A DNA stretch of 64,000 nt from Kibdelosporangium banguiense (GTDB lineage: Bacteria; Actinomycetota; Actinomycetes; Mycobacteriales; Pseudonocardiaceae). This document shows, in pieces, positions 42,247 to 49,930 of the stretch. The translations under genes and the position numbers were made by a program. Under the pieces are notes generated by a model. That model did no database searches. It had not been told where the DNA came from and was given only the letters and a program-made list of their open reading frames with translations. The stretch lies in NCBI RefSeq assembly GCF_017876405.1, contig NZ_JAGINW010000001.1, positions 7,205,203 to 7,269,202 on the forward strand. The letters run 5' to 3'. How positions within the stretch are numbered: position 1 is the first letter of the stretch; the number at the start of each line of letters is the position of its first letter.

Positions 42247-43484
42247 AACTGCTCGCTGTCGAAGCGAAACAGAACTCCTTCTACTACCTGTCCCGCTATC
42301 AGCAGATCGCCGAGTTCGGCGCGGAGTTGTTCGTGCTCAACGGGATCGGCACGGACGACTTCTGGCCCGCCGACCGATACCGGCGGGCCAGAAGCACACA
42401 CATCAGCGACCTGATCCGGTACGCCAAGGACTGGCACGCCGAGCAGAACTTCGACGGCGTGCTGACGTTCTCCGAGTCCGGTGTGATCGCGGTCGCCGCG
42501 GTGGCCGACGCTCTCGGCCTGCCCAGTATCGGCGTGGAGGCGGCCCGCACGAGCCGCAACAAGCTGATCATGCGACAGGCGCACCGGCGCGGTGGTGTGC
42601 CGATCCCTCAGTTCCGCTTCGTGCCGTTCCTGGACTCGGCGCTTCGCACGGCCGAGGAGTTCGGCTACCCGGTGATCCTCAAGCCGACGCTCGGCGCTGC
42701 GAGCAACTTCGTGTTCCGAGTGGACAACGCCGAACAGATGGCAGAGCTGTATGAGCAGGCGCAGCAGGGCATCAACCGGATGTCCTGGTACACCATGGAA
42801 GCCGACGGTCTCGATCTCGGCCCGCACGGGCTGCTGGTCGAGTCCTTCCTGGACGGTCACGAGCACCTGATCGAGGCGCTGGTCTGGGATGACGAGGTCT
42901 ACCTGGGTTCTATTGTGGACCGAGTCACCATGGAAGGTGGCACGTTCGACGACGATGTACACCACGCTCCAACGGCCCTGACGCCCGAGCAGGTCGCGGA
43001 GGTTCACGCGGTCGTCGCCGCGGGCGTTCGTGCCCAGGGCTTGAAGCGCAGCGCCCTGCATGCCGAGATCCGTTTCCACGAAGGCAAACCGCACCTGCTG
43101 GAGATCGCGGTCCGGCCCGGCGGCGGCGGTCTGGACCACATGGCCCGCAAGTCCGCGGGATACGACCCGATCAGAGCCATGATGGCGGTCGCCGAGGGGC
43201 GCAGGCCGGACGTGCGGCACTTCACCCCCACCGAGGTGCACACCGCGGCGATGTGCCTGATCAGCGACGGCGGCACGATCGAGTCGATCACGATCCCGCC
43301 CGAGGTCGCCGAGTCCGACCGGCTGACCCACATCAAGATCATGGCACAGCCGGGCGACGTGATCCGCCGCCCGCCCGACGGCAACGACATCCTCGGTGGA
43401 TTCGGCGTCATCGGCACCTCGCTGGACGACGCCATGACCTTTGCCAACGACCTGGCCAGCAAGATCGAAGTCAAACTCGTCTGA
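42243..43484 (+). CDS. ATP-grasp ligase (third)
   Basis: 413 aa. GTG start overlaps the previous stop (GTGA). ATP-grasp elements: PVILKPTLGAASNFVF, LLVESFLDGHEHLIEA and the metal-binding LLEIAVRPGGGGLDHM. The C-terminal domain (CLISDGGTIESI; GDVIRRPPDGNDILGGFGVIG) is like that of L-amino-acid ligases of the BacD/YwfE group. It presumably makes one of the peptide-like bonds of the product. Confidence 0.85.
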   Translation: MKLLAVEAKQNSFYYLSRYQQIAEFGAELFVLNGIGTDDFWPADRYRRARSTHISDLIRYAKDWHAEQNFDGVLTFSESGVIAVAAVADALGLPSIGVEAARTSRNKLIMRQAHRRGGVPIPQFRFVPFLDSALRTAEEFGYPVILKPTLGAASNFVFRVDNAEQMAELYEQAQQGINRMSWYTMEADGLDLGPHGLLVESFLDGHEHLIEALVWDDEVYLGSIVDRVTMEGGTFDDDVHHAPTALTPEQVAEVHAVVAAGVRAQGLKRSALHAEIRFHEGKPHLLEIAVRPGGGGLDHMARKSAGYDPIRAMMAVAEGRRPDVRHFTPTEVHTAAMCLISDGGTIESITIPPEVAESDRLTHIKIMAQPGDVIRRPPDGNDILGGFGVIGTSLDDAMTFANDLASKIEVKLV

Positions 43485-43541
43485 CTCTCCACCCCGAGTC
43501 ACCCCAGGCCCACAAGGCCGGCATTTCCCCAGGAGGACAGC

Positions 43542-44351
43542 GTGCGACGTGCAGCCACCGCGCGGCACTACCTGATGGTGCGACCGACGTACTTCGACGT
43601 CGAGTACTCGATCAATCCGTGGATGGACCCCCAGAAACCCACGTTCACCGAGCTGGCCGTGGCCCAGTGGGAGTGGCTGCGGGACCTGTTCGGCGAACTC
43701 GGCCACACCGTCGAGTCGGTCGAGCCCAGGGCCGGACTGCCCGACATGGTGTTCTCCGCCAACGGCGCGACTGTCCTGAATGGAAAGGTTCTGGTCGCCC
43801 GGTTTCGGCACACCCACCGCAGCCAGGAGTCCGACGCCTACCTGGAGTGGTTCCGCCAGAACGGGTACCGCGACGTCCGCCAGGCACAGTGGATCAACGA
43901 AGGGGAAGGCGACTACCTGGTGGCCGGGCGGCACGTGCTGGCCGGCTCCGGGTTCCGCACCAACGTCCGGGCGCACGACGAGTTCGAGGAGTACTTCGGG
44001 GTGCCGGTGATCGGGCTGACCCTGATCGACCCGCGCTACTACCACCTGGACACGGCCTTGGCCGTGCTCGGCGACGAGTCGATCATGTACTACCCGGAGG
44101 CGTTCACCGCCGAGAGCCGGGAACTGCTCGAAGAGCTCTACCCGGACGCGATCCTGGCCTGCGACGGGGATGCCGAGGCATTCGGGCTGAACGCGGTGTC
44201 CGACGGCGAACACGTCGTCCTGCCACAGGCCGCGACCGGCCTGATGGCTCAGCTGCGGGAACACGGCTTCGACCCGATCGGCGTGGATCTGTCCGAACTG
44301 TTGAAGGCCGGCGGCAGCGTCAAGTGCTGCACGCTCGAACTGCGTGCGTAA
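43542..44351 (+). CDS. Arginine dihydrolase/DDAH-like guanidine-modifying enzyme
   Basis: 269 aa, GTG start with AGGAGG upstream. The opening RPTYFDVEYSINPWM and the block PDMVFSANGA are those of the ArgZ/AgrE arginine dihydrolase N-terminal domain and of dimethylargininase. Catalytic residues fit: an acidic cluster EGEGD (120-124), His168 in YYHLDTA and a nucleophile at Cys262/Cys263 in SVKCCTLEL. The Asn residues held to favour full hydrolysis of arginine to ornithine (in NPWM and SANG) are retained. It may supply ornithine to the N-monooxygenase or trim an arginine-derived group. Both roles are inferred. Confidence 0.75.
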   Translation: MRRAATARHYLMVRPTYFDVEYSINPWMDPQKPTFTELAVAQWEWLRDLFGELGHTVESVEPRAGLPDMVFSANGATVLNGKVLVARFRHTHRSQESDAYLEWFRQNGYRDVRQAQWINEGEGDYLVAGRHVLAGSGFRTNVRAHDEFEEYFGVPVIGLTLIDPRYYHLDTALAVLGDESIMYYPEAFTAESRELLEELYPDAILACDGDAEAFGLNAVSDGEHVVLPQAATGLMAQLREHGFDPIGVDLSELLKAGGSVKCCTLELRA

Positions 44352-44363
44352 AGGAGAGTGTCC

Positions 44364-45728
44364 ATGAGGGTGCGTCGGAGCCTGATCAGCCTCGCGTTGA
44401 TCGCGGTGCCGGTGGCGCTGATCGTGATCGTGCTCGACCTGGGCGCCGCCTACCACCATGGTTCCGGAGCACCCGCCCAGGCCGCGTCGGGCTCGCCGGA
44501 CCCGTACTCCCGGCTGCTGATCGCGTTGCCGGTCATTCTGGCGGTGTGTTACCTGATGGGCGCGTTGTTCCGGCGGATAGGGCAACCGCCGGTCATCGGG
44601 GAGATCTTCGCCGGCATCATCATGGGCCCGTCGTTGCTCGGCCTGATCTGGCCGGGCGCCATGCAGTGGCTGTTCCCGAGCGGTGTGATCGGCACGATCA
44701 ACACGCTGTCCCAGCTCGGCCTGATCTTCTTCATGTACCTGGTGGGCAGCGAGATCAATCTCGACGCCCTGCGCCAACGCGGCTTCACGGCGGTCACGGT
44801 GAGCCAGGTGAGCATCGCCCTGCCGATGCTCTCCGGCCTGGGCCTGGCTTTCGGGCTGTATCCGTCGCACGGCAACGATGTCGGATTCCTGGGTTTCGCG
44901 CTGTTCATCGCGGTGTCCATGAGCATCACGGCATTCCCGGTACTGGCAAGGATTCTGACCGATCGGGGGATCTCCAGGACGCCGTTGGGCGCGTTGGCCC
45001 TGACGTGTGCGGCGGTCGACGACATCGTCGCGTGGTGCCTGCTCGCGGTCGTGATCGCGATCCATCAGGGCGGCACGGCCGACGGTGTGTTGCTGACCAT
45101 CGGACTGACGATCGTCTTCGTCGCTCTGATGGTGTTCGTGATCCGGCCGTTGCTGGCGAAGTGGCTGCCGCGGGTGCCGGAGGCGGCGGTGCTGCCGATC
45201 ATGCTCGGCGGGATCATGCTGTCGGCACTGGCCACCAACGAGATCGGCATCCACCCGATCTTCGGCGCGTTCCTCTTCGGCGTGATCTCACCGCGCGGCC
45301 TGGCGATGTCCAAGCGGGCGGAAGGCAAGCTGGAGAGCGTCACGGTGACGTTGCTGCTGCCGCTTTTCTTCGCCTACACGGGATTACGCACCGAGTTCGG
45401 TCTGCTCGGCGCGGAGGCGTCGCTGTGGGGGTGGTGCGCGCTGATCACGGGTGTCGCGATGATCGGCAAATGGGGCGGCAGCACTGTGGCCGCGCGGCTG
45501 ACCGGCGTCGGCTGGCGTGAGTCGCTGTCGCTCGGCGCGCTGATGAACTGCCGCGGGCTGACCGAACTGGTCGTGCTCAACGTAGGCCTGCAGTTGAAGG
45601 TGATCACCCCGACCGTGTTCGCCATGCTGGTGGTCATGACGCTGGTGTCCACAGTGATCACTTCGCCTGCGCTCACGGTGATCAACCGGCGCGCGGCCGC
45701 GGACCAAGAGTTTCTCGTCAACCGTTAG
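44364..45728 (+). CDS. CPA2-family cation/proton antiporter
   Basis: 454 aa, ATG start with AAGGAGAG upstream. About 12-13 helices of the Na+/H+ exchanger fold; the ion-binding region is near LTCAAVDDIVAWCLLAV. The N-terminus is a membrane segment rather than a cleaved signal. Antiporters of this sort lie in several antibiotic clusters and may give self-protection or drive export. A TTA codon is at 45384-45386 (residue 341). It has no KTN regulatory domain. Confidence 0.85.
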   Translation: MRVRRSLISLALIAVPVALIVIVLDLGAAYHHGSGAPAQAASGSPDPYSRLLIALPVILAVCYLMGALFRRIGQPPVIGEIFAGIIMGPSLLGLIWPGAMQWLFPSGVIGTINTLSQLGLIFFMYLVGSEINLDALRQRGFTAVTVSQVSIALPMLSGLGLAFGLYPSHGNDVGFLGFALFIAVSMSITAFPVLARILTDRGISRTPLGALALTCAAVDDIVAWCLLAVVIAIHQGGTADGVLLTIGLTIVFVALMVFVIRPLLAKWLPRVPEAAVLPIMLGGIMLSALATNEIGIHPIFGAFLFGVISPRGLAMSKRAEGKLESVTVTLLLPLFFAYTGLRTEFGLLGAEASLWGWCALITGVAMIGKWGGSTVAARLTGVGWRESLSLGALMNCRGLTELVVLNVGLQLKVITPTVFAMLVVMTLVSTVITSPALTVINRRAAADQEFLVNR

Positions 45729-45739
45729 GAAAGGTAACC

Positions 45740-46753
45740 ATGATCAGCGATGTTGCCGCGCCGGCGCAGACCTTCGCGGAGATCGTCGTCGACGACATCG
45801 TCCGCGACTCGATCTCGGCCGCGCTGCGCGAGTTTCCCGATCCTGTCGACGACATCGACCGGTCGCTTGCCTGCCTACGGATGATCTTCGCGCAACTGCC
45901 CGTCGACCAGGCCCAGACGATCCTCGACTTCGGCAGGCACGTGGACACACCCGGCGTCGCGCTGGTGCGTAACCTGCCAGTCGACCCCTCGCTGCCGGAC
46001 ACCCCGGTCGACGGCGAGCCCAGCAGGACCAAGAAGACCTTCGTCGCCGAGACAGTCCTGCTTGGACTGAGCCAGATGCTCGGCGAACCGGTCGGATTCA
46101 CCACCGAGAAGAGCGGCAGGCTCATCCACGACGTGGTTCCGGTCTCGGCAGGCGCGACCAGCCAGACCAACCAGAGCTCGCACGTGTTCCTCAACTTCCA
46201 CAACGACATCGTGCACGACTCGGTCGGCCGGTACGATGTGTCCAATCCGGACTTCCTGGTGCTCAACTGCGTCCGTCAGGACCGTAACAAAGAGGCCGTC
46301 ACACACTACGCCGACGCCCGCGACATCACGCGTGAGCTCGACCCCAGTGTGGTGGAGACGCTGCGGTCGCCGTTGTTCCGGCTGAACGCGCCGGGCAGCT
46401 ACATCCGGGACGTGGCAGGCGGCGGTGAGGTCCTCTCGGATCCGGTCGCGGTCATCTCAGGCCCGGTGGACTGTCCGGAGATCGCGATCTCCGCCAACGG
46501 TGTGCGTGGTCTGGACGACGTGGCCACCGAGGCGCTGGCCCAACTGCAGGCGGCGTGCCGTGCCGTGGCGCACCAGGTGAAGCTCGAGCCCGGCACCGCG
46601 TTGCTGATCAACAACCGGAAGGGCCTGCACGCGCGTTCCCAGTTCTTCGCCCAGCACGACGGTCAGGATCGCTGGCTGCAGCGGACGTACATCCGCCGCA
46701 GTCTGTGGACGATTCGTTACCGGGGAACTGGTTTCGACCGCCGCGTGCACTGA
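45740..46753 (+). CDS. Fe(II)/2-oxoglutarate amino-acid hydroxylase (VioC/AsnO group)
   Basis: 337 aa, AGGAAAGG upstream of the start. The iron triad is visible as His154 and Asp156 (FHND) and His297 (KGLHARS), with an Arg near 315-319 for 2-oxoglutarate. The surrounding sequence fits the clavaminate-synthase-like group that hydroxylates arginine, asparagine or related free amino acids at the beta carbon. It is the last gene of operon 3 and could add the hydroxyl that the carbamoyltransferase uses. Which amino acid it acts on is unknown. Confidence 0.85.
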   Translation: MISDVAAPAQTFAEIVVDDIVRDSISAALREFPDPVDDIDRSLACLRMIFAQLPVDQAQTILDFGRHVDTPGVALVRNLPVDPSLPDTPVDGEPSRTKKTFVAETVLLGLSQMLGEPVGFTTEKSGRLIHDVVPVSAGATSQTNQSSHVFLNFHNDIVHDSVGRYDVSNPDFLVLNCVRQDRNKEAVTHYADARDITRELDPSVVETLRSPLFRLNAPGSYIRDVAGGGEVLSDPVAVISGPVDCPEIAISANGVRGLDDVATEALAQLQAACRAVAHQVKLEPGTALLINNRKGLHARSQFFAQHDGQDRWLQRTYIRRSLWTIRYRGTGFDRRVH

Positions 46754-46818
46754 GTGCGTTTCGGTGCCCCGGGCCCGGGTATTCGGTCGGCAACGAGACT
46801 TCTCCGATGGAGGAAACG

Positions 46819-47319
46819 ATGTCCACCGATGCCATTGTCCTGCTGAAAGAGGACCACAAGGAGATCCGGAGGCTGTTCGGCGGATTCGGCAACGCCGGCG
46901 AGAACGCGACAGCCACCAAGGGCAGACTGGTGGGAAAGATCATCGAGCTGCTCACCGTCCACACGTACATCGAGAACGAATGTATGTATCCCGAGGTCCG
47001 CAAGCTGCTGCCGGACCTGGAGGACGACGTCCTGGAGTCCTATGAGGAGCATCATGTGGCGGACGTGCTGTGCATCGAGCTGTCCATGATGAACCCCGAC
47101 GACGAGCGGTTCGACGCCAAGACCACAGTGCTGATCGAGAACGTCACGCACCATATGGAGGAAGAGGAGTCCGACTGGTTCCCCAAGGTGCGTGCCGGAC
47201 TCGGCCGCAAACAGCTGCAGGAGATCGGTGCCCGGATGATCGAGATGAAACAGAAGGCGCCGCGCAAGCCGTCACAGCCCAGCGCGCTGAAGAAGGCACT
47301 TGACGCGGTCCGGGCCTGA
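46819..47319 (+). CDS. Hemerythrin (HHE) domain protein
   Basis: 166 aa, start chosen at the ATG preceded by GGAGG. The di-iron ligands are spread as expected: EDHKEI, VHTYIENECMYPEV, EEHHVADVL and VTHHMEEEESDWFPKV. The C-terminal tail is basic and low in complexity. Such proteins sense or buffer oxygen, nitric oxide or iron. It begins 66 bases after the cluster's last gene with no cluster-type promoter, so it is treated as outside the cluster. Confidence 0.85.
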   Translation: MSTDAIVLLKEDHKEIRRLFGGFGNAGENATATKGRLVGKIIELLTVHTYIENECMYPEVRKLLPDLEDDVLESYEEHHVADVLCIELSMMNPDDERFDAKTTVLIENVTHHMEEEESDWFPKVRAGLGRKQLQEIGARMIEMKQKAPRKPSQPSALKKALDAVRA

Positions 47320-47338
47320 GACCGGGCACAATGGGGTC

Positions 47339-47629
47339 ATGGACGAGTCGAAGTCGCAGGAACCGATAGACGCCGAGATCGTCGAGGAGAGCACGGCTCT
47401 GCAGCCGGCCCCGCCGGTCACGCCGCAGTTCGACTACACCGAAGGCGGCGTGCCGACGTTCGACTACGTCCGCGACCGCATAGAGAACAAGGTCGCGACG
47501 TCGATCGGCGCCGAGGAGTTGGCGACCGGGTCGCCGCAGGGCAAGTCGATCGACGAGCAGATGGCCGAGCGCGACAAGGCCGGCCGGGACAAACTGGAGG
47601 AGATCCGCAGGCAGATGCGGGGCGAGTGA
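47339..47629 (+). CDS. Small conserved hypothetical protein
   Basis: 96 aa, acidic N-terminus with many Glu and Pro, then a Phe/Tyr/Arg segment (GGVPTFDYVRDRIENKVATSIG) and a charged helical C-terminus (EQMAERDKAGRDKLEEIRRQMR). No function recognised. The stop codon lies in the loop of a perfect 17-bp hairpin. Confidence 0.6.
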   Translation: MDESKSQEPIDAEIVEESTALQPAPPVTPQFDYTEGGVPTFDYVRDRIENKVATSIGAEELATGSPQGKSIDEQMAERDKAGRDKLEEIRRQMRGE

Positions 47630-47647
47630 TCTCGCCCCGCATCTGCC
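47610..47647. terminator. Perfect 17-bp hairpin, bidirectional terminator
   Basis: Stem 47610-47626 pairs without mismatch with 47631-47647 around a TGAT loop at 47627-47630. It lies between the convergent small-protein and metG genes, and the loop contains the small gene's stop codon. It has no T-run, as is common for actinomycete terminators. Confidence 0.75.
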
Positions 47648-47654
47648 GCACTGC

Positions 47655-49370
47655 TTAGTCCTCGCCGCCGAACTGCGTCCGGTACGCCTCGAGGTCTTCC
47701 TCGGTGACCTTGGCGAACAGGACCGGGGGAGTGGTGAACGCGGTGCCGACGGGGATGAAGGACAGCGCCTTCGCCTCGTCGGCCGTGACCCACTGCCGTG
47801 ACACGTCGTCGGCCGCGAAGGCCGCGCGCATCGCCTTGGCGGAACCGGGGATGAACGGCTCGGAGACCACTGCGTACAGGTAGATGAGGTTCATCGCGGT
47901 ACGCAACGTCAACGCGGCCGCGTCCTGGTCCGTGCGGATCTCGATCCAGGGCGCCTTGGCCTCGAGGTACTGGTTGCCCGCGCTCCACAGCGACCGCAAC
48001 GCCTGCGCGGCCTTGCGGTACTGCAGCGATTCCATGGCGTTCTGGTAGTCCTCCAGCAGGCCGGCGATCTCCTCGCCGAGGCGCTGCTCGGCCTCACCAG
48101 GCTCGCCACCGGCCGGCACGTCGTCGCCGAACCGCTTGCGGCTGAAGGAAAGCACCCGGTTGACCAGGTTGCCGAGGGTGTCGGCCAGATCCTTGTTGAC
48201 CGTGCCCGCGAACAGCTCCCACGAGAACGACGAGTCGTCGGACTCCGGCGCGTTGGCGATCAGGAAGTACCGCCAGTAGTCGGCGGGCAGCAGCTCAAGG
48301 GCGGCGTCGGTGAAGATGCCGCGCTTCTGGCTGGTGGAGAACTTGCCGCCGTAGTAGGTCAGCCAGCTGAACGCCTTGACGAAGTCGACCGTCTTCCACG
48401 GCTCCCGCGTCCCAAGCTGAGTGGCCGGGAACATCACGGTGTGGAAGGGGACGTTGTCCTTGGCCATGAACTCCGTGTAGCGGACGGTGTCCTCAGCCTC
48501 GTACCACCACGAACGCCAATCCCGGTTCTCATCAGGCGCGGCGTCCGCCCACTCCTTGGTCGCGCCGATGTACTCGATCGGGGCATCGAACCAGACATAG
48601 AAGACTTTGCCCTCGGCGGCCAGGTCAGGCCACGTGTCGGCCGGGACCGGCACACCCCATTCGAGGTCACGCGTGATCGCCCGGTCGTGCAGCCCCTCAC
48701 TGAGCCACTTGCGGGCGATCGAAGAGGCGAGCGTCGGCCACGGCCCGCTCTTCTCGTCAAGCCACTTCTCGACCTCGCCGGCCATCTTCGACTGAAGCAG
48801 GAACAGATGCTTGGTCTCGCGGACCTCGAGGTCCGTGCTCCCGCTGATCGCCGACCGCGGCTCGATCAGGTCCGTCGGGTCCAGCACCCGCGTGCAGTTC
48901 TCACACTGGTCGCCCCGCGCCCGGTCATACCCACAGTGCGGGCACGTCCCCACGATGTACCGGTCAGGCAGGAACCGCCCGTCGGCCGGCGAGTAAACCT
49001 GCCGGACCGCCCGCTCCTCGATGAAGCCATGCTCATTGAGCTGCCGCGCCATGTGCTGCGTGATCTCACGGTTCTGCGGCGACGAGCTACGCCCGAAGTA
49101 GTCGAAAGACAGTTCGAAGCCCCGGTAGATGCCGGCCTGCACCTCGTGCTGCTGCGCACAGAACTCCGCGACCGGCAGGCCGGCCTCCTGAGCAGCCAGT
49201 TCAGCGGGGGTCCCGTGCTCGTCGGTTGCGCAGATGAACAGAACCTCGTGCCCGCGCTGCCGCAGGTACCGTGCATAGACATCAGCGGGGAGCATGGACC
49301 CGACCATGTTGCCCAGGTGCTTGATGCCGTTGATATACGGAAGCGCACTGGTTATGAGGTGCCGAGTCAT
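47655..49370 (-). CDS. metG: Methionyl-tRNA synthetase (housekeeping)
   Basis: 571 aa. The HIGH-like motif occurs in YINGIKHLGN near residue 15-20, the zinc knuckle in CPHCGYDRARGDQCENC, and the KMSKS-like motif as KFSTSQKRG. The C-terminal helical anticodon domain is present. It charges tRNA-Met. It is clearly distinct from the MetRS-like cluster protein at 25922, which has diverged signatures. Confidence 0.95.
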   Translation of the reverse strand: MTRHLITSALPYINGIKHLGNMVGSMLPADVYARYLRQRGHEVLFICATDEHGTPAELAAQEAGLPVAEFCAQQHEVQAGIYRGFELSFDYFGRSSSPQNREITQHMARQLNEHGFIEERAVRQVYSPADGRFLPDRYIVGTCPHCGYDRARGDQCENCTRVLDPTDLIEPRSAISGSTDLEVRETKHLFLLQSKMAGEVEKWLDEKSGPWPTLASSIARKWLSEGLHDRAITRDLEWGVPVPADTWPDLAAEGKVFYVWFDAPIEYIGATKEWADAAPDENRDWRSWWYEAEDTVRYTEFMAKDNVPFHTVMFPATQLGTREPWKTVDFVKAFSWLTYYGGKFSTSQKRGIFTDAALELLPADYWRYFLIANAPESDDSSFSWELFAGTVNKDLADTLGNLVNRVLSFSRKRFGDDVPAGGEPGEAEQRLGEEIAGLLEDYQNAMESLQYRKAAQALRSLWSAGNQYLEAKAPWIEIRTDQDAAALTLRTAMNLIYLYAVVSEPFIPGSAKAMRAAFAADDVSRQWVTADEAKALSFIPVGTAFTTPPVLFAKVTEEDLEAYRTQFGGED

Positions 49371-49637
49371 TCCCGGAATCCTACCGGTGACCCTCAGGTG
49401 CCCTCATCAGGGCTGGTCAACGTCCCAAGCGGCCGGTGCCAGGAAGCGGGACCGGCCGAGGACAGGCTTCCTCGTCGGCAGTGCGTGAACTATATCGACA
49501 CGCGCTCGGTCCAGTCACCGGCCAGAAGGTCGCTGAATAGGACGATCAAATTCCTTGACCAGGCCCATCCGGGCTGATTTTCGGATCGAACAAGAGATGC
49601 GGTACCGCGTCAATCATCGTTGGGTGAAAGGAATGCG
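49371..49637. other. Gene-free stretch upstream of the peptide-transport operon
   Basis: About 270 bases between the divergent metG start and the first possible ORF. TTGACC at 49555-49560 could be a -35 box on the + strand, but no clear -10 box follows at the right distance. No repeats, tRNA or riboswitch-like structure were recognised. Confidence 0.3.
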
Positions 49638-49832
49638 ATGAACAAGCGAGCAACGTGGTTGCCGGCTGGGATCAGTTGTCTCCTGGTCCTGGCCGGTGCG
49701 CCGGCGGCGGGTGAGCCTTGGCCGCGTGGCGATCGATCTCTTTCAGCTGAGGGCTATTCATCGGTTCCGATTTTGATCAGGGCTGCCTCGACCATCATTG
49801 CGTTATTCACTCTCACGCGATTCGGACGGTGA
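49638..49832 (+). CDS. Possible small secreted peptide
   Basis: 64 aa. ATG preceded by GAAAGGA. Residues 1-25 look like a signal peptide (basic start, hydrophobic core, AAGEP cut), and a second hydrophobic segment is near the C-terminus (SSVPILIRAASTIIALFTL). It lies just before the peptide-transport operon. No homologue recognised; it may be a chance ORF. Confidence 0.35.
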   Translation: MNKRATWLPAGISCLLVLAGAPAAGEPWPRGDRSLSAEGYSSVPILIRAASTIIALFTLTRFGR

Positions 49833-49930
49833 GACGAGACCGGCGCCGATACCTGGTTCGCGCGTACGAAGACAGCCGCGGGCCGTCCCGGCAGGCTCGC
49901 CGGACAAGGGGATGTGGCGTTGGAGGCCTG

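Noticed and set aside
42102..45254. A 1050-codon open frame on the minus strand opposite operon 3
   Set aside because: It runs antisense to four well-supported genes, has low-complexity Arg/Gln/His/Asp-rich content and no recognisable domain. It is a high-GC shadow. The same holds for the long antisense frames at 27456-29501 and 11888-14191.
46819..47319. Hemerythrin as the last gene of the biosynthetic cluster
   Set aside because: It follows the hydroxylase closely, but has a gap of 65 bases, no cluster-type promoter and a common stress-related family, so it was kept outside the cluster.
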